Origin: a virus
DNA length: 26,390 nucleotides
IMG/VR virus record: IMGVR_UViG_3300049811_000048
Location: 1-26,390 of that record
Reading direction: 5' to 3' (one strand)
A program made the translations under genes and the position numbers. Below the pieces are notes generated by a model. That model did not search any database and had not been told where the DNA came from. It saw only the letters and a program-made list of their open reading frames with translations. Below, one piece after another: positions 20,660 to 26,390 of this stretch. Position 1 is the stretch's first letter. Every line of letters starts with the position of its first letter.

Positions 20660-22310
20660 CATTAACCGCACACTGCGCGAACGGTGTGCGGCAATGGGCC
20701 TCGAATGGCAATGCCTCGGTGATGGTGATACGAATAGCAAGCTAGTCATCATCAGCGAGGCGCCCGGCCGTCGCGAGTGTGAGATGAAAATCCCACTTGT
20801 CGGCGGCAGTGGGCAATATCTATGGAAAGCGCTAGAACGCTTCGGCATTCGTCGCAGCCAATGCTACGTGACGAACGTTTGCAAGCGCTTTCTACTAGAT
20901 GATGGTGGAGGCATCAGCAAGAATGAGCTATCGCACTGGCGCGCGCTACTCGAATGGGAGTTATCGCAGTTGCCTAATGCGCAGCACTTCTTGCTGCTCG
21001 GCGGTAGTGCTATCGAAACTCTCACTGGACACACAGGCGTCGAGAAGTGGCGCGGCAGTGTATTCAACGTCGAAGGGCGCACGTTTACTTGCAGCTATAA
21101 TCCTGCCAACCTACTGCGAAAGCCAGACCTGGGACCCATCTTTGCACTCGATTGCAGTAAGTGGGACATGTGCATCCGCGGAGTATGGAAAGAGCACGCC
21201 ATTCACGCAATCATCAACCCTTCACCAGCTGATGCAATCGCGTTCTGCGAGAGACTCAGTAGCGAAGGCGCTCCTATCAGTGTGGATATCGAAGTTAAAG
21301 ACAACGAAACCGCCTGCATCGGACTAGCGAACAACGCACACGAAGGCATGTGCATTAACTTCCGTAGTCTCAAAGATAACCGCTTCACTGTGCGTGAAGA
21401 GGCGCAAGTGCGCATCGCTATTCAGCGCGCGCTGCGTCATCCGAAGGCTCGGCTGATTATGCAGAACGGCGCATTCGACTTGTCCTGGCTTTGGTATAAG
21501 GATCGCATTCGATGCAAGGCGCTGTGGATGGATACACTACTTGCACATCATGCGCTGTTCCCCACATGGCCGCACAATCTAGGCTTCCTCACTGCGCAAT
21601 ATACGACGCATCCATTCTACAAAGACGAGAAGACCAGTTGGCAAGAAGGTGGCGACATTGACTCGTTCTGGTCGTATAACGTTAAGGATGCGTGCATCAC
21701 ATGGGAAGTAGCGCGTAAGCTAGAGCTAGAGCTAAAGCAGCGTGGCATGCATAGCTTCTACCATGGGCATGTTATGCAGCTACAACCGTATCTTGTGCAA
21801 AGCACGGTGCTTGGTAACGCAGTTGACTTGGTGATGAAAGCTGCGCTAGAAGAGCAATACGGTGCTGATGTGGAGAAGAAGCGTCTGCGTGTGCAGGAGC
21901 TTGCGCGCATTGCCACTGACGATCCCGCACTAGAGCTAAATCCGAATAGCCCTAAGCAGATGGCAGAAGTGTTGTTCAAGAAGCTGCGCTTGCAAGGCAA
22001 GACAACTAGCACAGACAAAGCTAACCGCGCATTCATGCTTGCTAATCCGCGCACACCGGAACCTGCCCGGCAATTGCTTATCGCGATCAATGAGTATCTC
22101 ACAGAACACAAGCTATACAGCGTATACATCACAGCGAAGGTGGATGAAGATGGGCGCATGAGAAGCGATTACAAGCAATTCGGCACGCAGTTTGTGCCCG
22201 GCCGCCTATCCTCTAGCAGCACGCTATGGGGCAGCGGCGCTAATCTACAAAACCAACCTGAACGGCTGAGAGGCATGTTCATTGCAGATAGGATGACATT
22301 CGATGAGTGA
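20643..22310 (+). CDS. Split DNA polymerase, part 1: UDG-like domain, 3'-5' exonuclease and N-terminal polymerase
   Basis: This 555-residue protein has three regions. First, residues 30-165 resemble a family 4/5 uracil-DNA glycosylase (SEAPGRRE 39-46, PLVGGSG 51-57), with SYNPANLLRKP (151-161) in place of the usual HP-S/A-LLR. Second, residues 205-360 form the proofreading exonuclease: Asp215-x-Glu217, Asn275-x3-Asp279, Tyr345-x3-Asp349. Third, residues 370-555 hold the thumb and first palm motifs of family A: NPNSPKQM (433-440), TSTDKANR and GRLSSS (520-525), then NLQNQPERLRGMF (534-546). It stops at MTFDE, before motif A (DxSQxExR), which is in the gene at 22584. The two products must assemble to be active. 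Confidence 0.85.
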   Translation: MAKLSDINRTLRERCAAMGLEWQCLGDGDTNSKLVIISEAPGRRECEMKIPLVGGSGQYLWKALERFGIRRSQCYVTNVCKRFLLDDGGGISKNELSHWRALLEWELSQLPNAQHFLLLGGSAIETLTGHTGVEKWRGSVFNVEGRTFTCSYNPANLLRKPDLGPIFALDCSKWDMCIRGVWKEHAIHAIINPSPADAIAFCERLSSEGAPISVDIEVKDNETACIGLANNAHEGMCINFRSLKDNRFTVREEAQVRIAIQRALRHPKARLIMQNGAFDLSWLWYKDRIRCKALWMDTLLAHHALFPTWPHNLGFLTAQYTTHPFYKDEKTSWQEGGDIDSFWSYNVKDACITWEVARKLELELKQRGMHSFYHGHVMQLQPYLVQSTVLGNAVDLVMKAALEEQYGADVEKKRLRVQELARIATDDPALELNPNSPKQMAEVLFKKLRLQGKTTSTDKANRAFMLANPRTPEPARQLLIAINEYLTEHKLYSVYITAKVDEDGRMRSDYKQFGTQFVPGRLSSSSTLWGSGANLQNQPERLRGMFIADRMTFDE

Positions 22311-22584
22311 CCGCACCGCATCACGCGCTACTGTGCGTGACGAGCTTGTAGCAAAGCTAGATCGCATCGTTAGTGACACGCCTAGCGCGCCTAATGAAGC
22401 AACGCAAGCATTCGTTGAGCAGATGAATGCGCTGCTTACAGACGCTACGCGCTTCGCAGAAGAGATGCGCACAGCGCTGCGCCTCGGCGTAGGCGTGCCG
22501 CCTGAGCGCATTGATGCCCACATCACAGAAGTGCTAGAGCGTCTTGTGCGCCTAGCAGAAGCTGCGAAGGCGATGCGGCAATAA
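22303..22584 (+). CDS. 93-residue helical protein between the polymerase halves
   Basis: The ATG at 22303 overlaps the end of polymerase part 1 by eight bases, and its stop TAA overlaps the ATG of part 2 by one base. The product, beginning MSDRTASRATVRDELVAKLD, is predicted almost wholly alpha-helical, with many Glu, Arg and Ala residues and only one short loop (LGVGVPPERI). It has no homing-endonuclease, intein or transposase motif. It may be a bridging or stabilising subunit of the split polymerase, or an unrelated gene inserted at the break. The tight overlaps argue for coupled translation of all three. Confidence 0.65.
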   Translation: MSDRTASRATVRDELVAKLDRIVSDTPSAPNEATQAFVEQMNALLTDATRFAEEMRTALRLGVGVPPERIDAHITEVLERLVRLAEAAKAMRQ

Positions 22585-23363
22585 TGCCTGAAGAAAGTCT
22601 TGTCTATGTCTACTTCGACGGTGCGCAGGCAGAAGCTCGTATCGTCGGATGGGAAGCGCGCATTGACAAGTGGAAGGAGCAGTTTGAACGTGCAAGACTT
22701 AACCCAGGATCATACGACGCTCACATTGCGCTTGCAAGCGACATGTTTGGAGTGCGGTATGAAGATGTCCCGAAGCATGACTATGAACCTGACGGTTCCC
22801 TTACACTACGAGCAATCTCTAAGCGCTGCCGACACGGACTTAATTATCGAATGCAAGCCGCGAAGCTTGCCGAGGTCACAAAGCTGTCCTTGGCTAAAGC
22901 TACGGATGCATGGCATGCTTACCATCGAACCACCCCAGAATTGCGAAAGTGGTGGGATGATATCATCGCAGAAGTGCGCCAGCATAGAAAGCTAATCACA
23001 TGCAAAGGGCGCGTGATGCCGTTCTACGGTCATGCGATTGACGAAGAGCTATTCGATAGCATCATCGCATTCAAGCCGCAAAGCACGCTTGGCGATCACG
23101 TGTGTGAAGTGCAGTGGAAGGCGCAAGCTGATGATGACTGGCCTCGCTACGCGCGCATTCCGTATAACAATCACGACAGTCTCACTGCGATGTGCCGTGA
23201 GCGCGACGTTAAGACTATCGCACGAATCATGCGCAAGTATATGGAAGCACCGCTTTACATTCACGGCGAACCGTTAATCATCCCTAGCGACTTCAAAGTC
23301 AGCTATCCAGATGCAGAAGGAGTGCACCGATGGAGCAATCTCAAGAAATTAGTGCTGGATTAA
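22584..23363 (+). CDS. Split DNA polymerase, part 2: fingers and palm with motifs A, B, C
   Basis: The 259-residue product begins MPEESLVYVYFDGAQAEARI. Motif A is FDGAQAEAR (11-19, catalytic Asp12, Glu17). Motif B is RAISKRCRHGLNY (76-88), with Arg76, Lys80 and Tyr88 of the O-helix. Motif C is NNHDS (195-199, His197, Asp198). All the residues needed for metal binding and dNTP selection in family A polymerases are present. The exonuclease, thumb and first palm elements are in part 1. The start is the ATG of TAATG with no strong ribosome site, so it depends on coupling. The protein ends soon after motif C (NLKKLVLD), as in compact phage polymerases. Confidence 0.85.
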   Translation: MPEESLVYVYFDGAQAEARIVGWEARIDKWKEQFERARLNPGSYDAHIALASDMFGVRYEDVPKHDYEPDGSLTLRAISKRCRHGLNYRMQAAKLAEVTKLSLAKATDAWHAYHRTTPELRKWWDDIIAEVRQHRKLITCKGRVMPFYGHAIDEELFDSIIAFKPQSTLGDHVCEVQWKAQADDDWPRYARIPYNNHDSLTAMCRERDVKTIARIMRKYMEAPLYIHGEPLIIPSDFKVSYPDAEGVHRWSNLKKLVLD

Positions 23364-23367
23364 CGCT

Positions 23368-23709
23368 ATGCTGACCCGCCGTCTATTCTCTCTAGCAGCA
23401 CCAGCGTTAATCCTAACGCCTGGCGTTGTGATGCCTGTTAAGCCGTTTTCACGCGAACACATCGTATTCACAGATGAATATCACTATCAGCCTGTAACGC
23501 TGTATCACACCGACACAGGTATTATGGGGCATCTCACGTTTGAAACGTGGTATAGGCGTGTTTATGTTAAGCGCGTTTACAGCGAGGACATGCGGCGCTT
23601 GATCAAGCGCGAAGTGATTAGCGAAGGTCCGACACTTCCGTTCAAGGACCAGTATATCAAAGAGAATTGGCGAATGCACGGTGGTGTGTATGTTCCGCGA
23701 AGCAGCTAA
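23368..23709 (+). CDS. Small protein with signal peptide, possible Tat-type start
   Basis: The 113-residue product begins MLTRRLFSLAAPALILTPGV. The twin arginines in TRRLFSL followed by a hydrophobic segment resemble a Tat signal, although short; the signal would end near residue 25. The mature region is basic and aromatic with no metal-binding or enzyme motif (HIVFTDEYHYQPVTLYHTDT). It lies between polymerase and ATPase genes and overlaps the next by 20 bases. An exported protein in a replication operon is unusual. Weak ribosome site. Identity unknown. Confidence 0.55.
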   Translation: MLTRRLFSLAAPALILTPGVVMPVKPFSREHIVFTDEYHYQPVTLYHTDTGIMGHLTFETWYRRVYVKRVYSEDMRRLIKREVISEGPTLPFKDQYIKENWRMHGGVYVPRSS

Positions 23710-24943
23710 GGAAGGCACCTTCCTAGACGCATACATGCAGCATCTAGACCCGCTAGAGACGCCACGCGCGTATGATTTCTGGACGGGCATGTGGATGTTG
23801 TCTAATGCTGTAGGAAGGCGCCTTGTCATCAACCGTCCGCGTGCGCCTGTCTTTCTGAATACGTATATCATCCTCGTAGCAGAGGCAGGCACAACTCGGA
23901 AGAGCACAGCAGTGCGGATTGCTACTAGCATTCTGCAAGACGCAGGCATGTTGGAACATGCGCACCTAGTCACAAGCTCTAGCAACAAGGCAGCGATGGA
24001 TGAAGGACTTTCAAAGCTTACAGCAGATGGCAATGATGCGCAGCTTTGCATCAGCGTTAGCGAACTCGTCTCGTTCATGGGTAAAGAGGTTCATGCAATC
24101 TCCACCCCAGGCTATCTTACAGACATTTATGACTGTCCGAGTGAACGTGTGGTCGAACGGGCAGTTGGAGCTAAGAGAATTTCAAATCTCTACCCAACCT
24201 TACTTAGCGCCAGCACCCCTAGTTGGCTCGTTAGAGCTATCAATCCAGACGTTATCGAAGGTGGCTTTACAAGTCGTTGCCTCTTCATCTGGGAAGAACA
24301 GCCTAAGCGGCGAGTAGCATGGCCGCAAGAGAATGCGCTTGCAGGCATGCTACGTGGGCAGATGTTTAGTGAATTAAAGCGAGTGCGCGAGCTTGCGAAT
24401 AAGCACAACGCACGTGGCATTGGCATTACGAAGAATGCACTTGCACGCTTCGTGCAGTGGTATGAGGATCGCGAGCTAGTAGTTAACAACTCATTCCTAG
24501 CGAGCTTCCAAGCGCGTGAAGATCACCACGTCCTGCGCGCTGCGGGCTTGCTTGCATGCAACGATTGCTCATTCATGATCGACCATCATCACATTGGACA
24601 CGCGATTAAGCTAATCACTAGCGCACGCGACAAAGCTAGTCACATCTTCGCTCCGCCAGAAGCAGATCACACGCGACTAGCTACAGGCATCGAGCGTGTG
24701 CGAGCAGTCATTCACGAAGCAGGCGAGCTAGGTGTGCAGCGCACACGCATCTTGTATGCCACACGCCGCTATGTTAGCGTGCGCGAGCTTAACTATGTAC
24801 TGCAACTAATGCACGATCTAGGCATGATCCGTGTGTTTGAAGAAAGCACACGCGGACGCAAAGCAACGATTTACCGCCGCACAGACAAGCTAAACAGCCG
24901 CGCGGCATTCGAGGCGCTGCTAGATGGAGTGAAGCAGGAATGA
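23690..24943 (+). CDS. DUF3987-like P-loop ATPase with C-terminal winged helix
   Basis: The 417-residue protein (ATG at 23690; a GTG at 23681 is less likely) has an N-terminal helical part, then a P-loop region, NTYIILVAEAGTTRKSTAVR (57-76). AGTTRKST carries Arg where the canonical GK[ST] has Gly, so the Walker A is non-standard but still G-x3-K-[ST]. A SVSELVSF stretch near 122-129 may be the Walker B/catalytic Glu. The C-terminus (about 350-400; RTRILYATRRYVSVRELNYV) reads as a winged helix. Proteins like this are phage helicase/primase-associated ATPases of the DUF3987 type. Function in replication is inferred from position after the polymerase. Confidence 0.6.
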   Translation: MFREAAKEGTFLDAYMQHLDPLETPRAYDFWTGMWMLSNAVGRRLVINRPRAPVFLNTYIILVAEAGTTRKSTAVRIATSILQDAGMLEHAHLVTSSSNKAAMDEGLSKLTADGNDAQLCISVSELVSFMGKEVHAISTPGYLTDIYDCPSERVVERAVGAKRISNLYPTLLSASTPSWLVRAINPDVIEGGFTSRCLFIWEEQPKRRVAWPQENALAGMLRGQMFSELKRVRELANKHNARGIGITKNALARFVQWYEDRELVVNNSFLASFQAREDHHVLRAAGLLACNDCSFMIDHHHIGHAIKLITSARDKASHIFAPPEADHTRLATGIERVRAVIHEAGELGVQRTRILYATRRYVSVRELNYVLQLMHDLGMIRVFEESTRGRKATIYRRTDKLNSRAAFEALLDGVKQE

Positions 24944-25185
24944 GTGAGAAGCGCACAGCACGTCTGTCTGTCATGGAGAAGGCTATCGTGCGTGAATTAC
25001 GCACTGCGCCATTCTTGACACACGACGAGTTACGTGATAGATTATATCCCAAGTCGCCGCCACATGCGACTAATCCCAAGCGGATTATTAACGTCCTTAT
25101 CATGCGCGTGCGGAAGAAGCGTGGTAAGGATTACATAAAACACGTAACTGGTTTTAGCATCAACGAAGAGGAGAGAAAGCGATGA
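24940..25185 (+). CDS. Winged-helix DNA-binding protein
   Basis: The 81-residue product begins MSEKRTARLSVMEKAIVREL. TAPFLTHDELRDRLYPKS (residues 22-39) and NPKRIINVLIMRVRKKRG (45-62) read as a helix-turn-helix with a Lys/Arg-rich recognition helix, and ITGF-like ending KHVTGFSINEEERKR as the wing. It resembles the C-terminal DNA-binding domain of response regulators without a receiver. It is probably a phage transcription factor for later genes or self-control. ATGA overlaps join it to the ATPase upstream and to the next gene. Confidence 0.7.
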   Translation: MSEKRTARLSVMEKAIVRELRTAPFLTHDELRDRLYPKSPPHATNPKRIINVLIMRVRKKRGKDYIKHVTGFSINEEERKR

Positions 25186-25547
25186 GCGCGGATACGAGCC
25201 GGGAGGCTGTGGAGCGGTTGGCGGCGACATTGAAAGAAGCCGCAGCTTTCGATGCGCAGAATGAACTTCAAGTGCGTGCGAAATGGAATGCAGGGCTGGC
25301 CGACACTCTTTTCGCCCTGCTCGCCCGCGCCGAGAAGGCGGAGGCGGAGCGCGACGCAGCGGCGCAGGAGATGCGGGAGGCGTGTGCGGCGTGGCATGAC
25401 GAGCAGGCGCGCATCGCCGACGAAGAGATGTGCCACGCCGATTGCCCTGCGCATGGCTTTGAAATGTGGCAAGACACGCGCGAGCATCACGAAGAAAGTG
25501 CCATTGCCCTCCGCGCCCTTCCGCTGCGTGGGGAGGCCGGGCGATGA
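25182..25547 (+). CDS. Helical accessory protein, GC-rich gene
   Basis: The 121-residue product begins MSADTSREAVERLAATLKEA. Residues 40-90 are Ala/Glu/Arg-rich helix (EKAEAERDAAAQEMREACAA), a likely coiled coil, followed by a Cys/His-containing stretch (MCHADCPAHGFEMWQDTREH). Cys-x3-Cys and His could hold a metal ion but the spacing is not a known finger. Base composition is much more G/C-rich than the upstream replication genes, as in the genes at 9105 and the end of 10787. AGGAGAGAAAGCG precedes the ATG. Confidence 0.6.
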   Translation: MSADTSREAVERLAATLKEAAAFDAQNELQVRAKWNAGLADTLFALLARAEKAEAERDAAAQEMREACAAWHDEQARIADEEMCHADCPAHGFEMWQDTREHHEESAIALRALPLRGEAGR

Positions 25548-25861
25548 GTGACCCGGAGAAGCTGCGCGCACGCCGCGAGCGCCGCCGCGAGATCATGGCG
25601 GAGATGGAAAACGAGACCGACGGATGCACGGCGGGTAGCTTGGCCGTCGATTTCGTCTTGGACGTTCTTTCCGAGGCGCTTGGCGATCCTGCGTGGACCA
25701 TCTGCGACGGCAGCGAGACTTGGGACGGAGACGTGGCGGGCAGCGTCTATTCCCTGTTGTACGCGGCTGGAGTGATTGACGAGGAGACCGGCGAGACGGC
25801 CATGCAGCGCGCCGCCGCCCTCCGCGCGCGGCTCGCGGAGATGGAGGGGCGCGATGCGTAA
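25544..25861 (+). CDS. Acidic accessory protein, GC-rich gene
   Basis: The ATG at 25544 overlaps the previous stop (ATGA). The 105-residue product begins MSDPEKLRARRERRREIMAE, a basic helix. It then shows an acidic, Ala/Gly-rich region (ALGDPAWTICDGSETWDGDV) and a helical end (AAALRARLAEMEGRDA). No known domain. It is the last rightward gene. A 12-codon frame starting at 25855 (MRKAITPPSMFH) follows but is too short to call. The convergent spike-like gene ends five bases away. Confidence 0.6.
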   Translation: MSDPEKLRARRERRREIMAEMENETDGCTAGSLAVDFVLDVLSEALGDPAWTICDGSETWDGDVAGSVYSLLYAAGVIDEETGETAMQRAAALRARLAEMEGRDA

Positions 25862-25866
25862 AGCAA

Positions 25867-26390
25867 TCACGCCGCCGTCCATGTTCCATTAGGCGCACTT
25901 GCAATCCATGCAGATGCGCCCATCGCGTTGACAGTGATAGATGCCCCAATTGCATTCGCCTCTAGATAGCCGCCGCTGCTGCTTACAGTAGTAGGATTAA
26001 GGCGAATAGTCACGCCCGCAGGCGCACGAATGCGCAGCGTCTGCGCCGCCGTCACCACGAACTCAAAGCGGCCCGTGGAGACGGTCGGCGGTAGCGTCAA
26101 CTCCACAAGGCCCGTAGCACCTGTGTTGTTGATCACTTCGTTGTTGTCAGTGAGCGCCAGCGTGCGGCTGGTGGTGATCGCCTCATGGCGTCGCGGCATC
26201 ACAAGAGCGATATCGCGCGTGTCGCTCCAGCCCGCGTTGATGGGCGTGGCCACGTCATCATAGTTGTTCGGGCCGATGATCACGCGCGTGGCATTCGTGC
26301 CGCTCGCGTTCACGCCGGTCGTGCCAGTCGCGCCCGCCGCGCGGGTGAAGGTGTTGCCCGACACTTCGATTTGCGAAGCGTTGTTCACCG
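25867..26390 (-). CDS. Tail-spike/beta-helix-like protein, C-terminal part (runs off right edge)
   Basis: An open frame on the minus strand is still open at the right edge; the stop is at 25867-25869 and at least 174 codons are seen. The visible part starts with short Gly/Asn/Thr turns (IEVSGNTFTRAAGATGTTGV and RVIIGPNNYDD), the pattern of right-handed parallel beta-helix coils in pectate-lyase-like phage spikes. It ends with a Thr/Val-rich region, LTLPPTVSTGRFEFVVTAAQ, and the terminal WTAA. The likely role is receptor binding or polysaccharide cleavage by the virion tail. The true start is outside the window, so the full length is unknown. Confidence 0.7.
   Translation of the reverse strand, partial: VNNASQIEVSGNTFTRAAGATGTTGVNASGTNATRVIIGPNNYDDVATPINAGWSDTRDIALVMPRRHEAITTSRTLALTDNNEVINNTGATGLVELTLPPTVSTGRFEFVVTAAQTLRIRAPAGVTIRLNPTTVSSSGGYLEANAIGASITVNAMGASAWIASAPNGTWTAA

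Noticed and set aside
22303-22584. Homing endonuclease or intein between the polymerase halves
   Set aside because: No LAGLIDADG, GIY-YIG or HNH motif, and no splice-junction residues at the ends.
25042-25701. Long minus-strand frame opposite the last early genes
   Set aside because: High G/C content keeps it open; the plus-strand genes are linked by ATGA overlaps and good ribosome sites.
25855-25893. 12-codon frame MRKAITPPSMFH at the end of the early operon
   Set aside because: Too short to support; may be the remnant of a gene cut by the convergent spike gene.

Overview
The window is a stretch of a double-stranded DNA phage genome, probably from a Gram-negative (Pseudomonadota) host. No integrase, excisionase, tRNA, rRNA, insertion sequence or CRISPR array was found. 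The Gram-negative host is inferred from TTGACA-N17-TATATT-type promoters, strong GGAG ribosome sites, a lipoprotein-like signal and a twin-arginine-like signal. An alphaproteobacterial host is possible but not proven. Virion type cannot be decided because the tail genes lie outside the window.

Layout. (1) Positions 1-6170, minus strand: a late packaging/virion operon read leftwards. In transcription order it holds a small virion-like protein, a Pro/Ala-rich protein, a helix-turn-helix protein taken as small terminase, two fibre/adhesin-like genes, the large terminase and the N-terminal part of a portal protein that runs off the left edge. (2) Positions 6171-6920: about 750 bases without a convincing gene, dense in palindromes and repeats, with an outward sigma70-like promoter. 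It is the best candidate for a replication origin or regulatory hub. (3) Positions 6921-12775, plus strand: small early genes of mostly unknown function, tightly packed with ATGA or short overlaps and interrupted by promoters and stem-loops. (4) Positions 12963-14465: a small membrane protein, a MazG-like pyrophosphohydrolase, an unknown gene and a dCMP/cytidine deaminase-like protein. (5) Positions 14493-18319: small helical proteins, a Cas4-like iron-sulfur PD-(D/E)XK nuclease, a Sak4-like P-loop ATPase, a DUF669/SSB-like protein and a small basic protein. (6) Positions 18521-25861: a ribbon-helix-helix regulator, a RecD-like helicase, a nucleotide kinase-like protein, a family A DNA polymerase split into two genes, a signal-peptide protein, a DUF3987-like ATPase, a winged-helix protein and two GC-rich accessory genes. 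(7) Positions 25867-26390, minus strand: the C-terminal end of a tail-spike-like protein, convergent with the early operon.

The early genes read as a replication/recombination module: helicase, polymerase, nuclease, annealing ATPase and SSB-like protein, supported by nucleotide-pool enzymes (MazG, deaminase, kinase). The most striking feature is the polymerase. One gene carries a uracil-DNA-glycosylase-like domain, the 3'-5' exonuclease and the first part of the polymerase. A second gene carries motifs A, B and C. A 93-residue helical ORF sits between them and overlaps both by a few bases. The break lies between the GRLSSS/NLQNQP motif and motif A, with no obvious sequence lost.

Several promoters share the form TTGAC-N14-TGn-TAT, and some are embedded in inverted repeats, which suggests operator control. 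All functional calls come from motifs read by eye; no database search was run.
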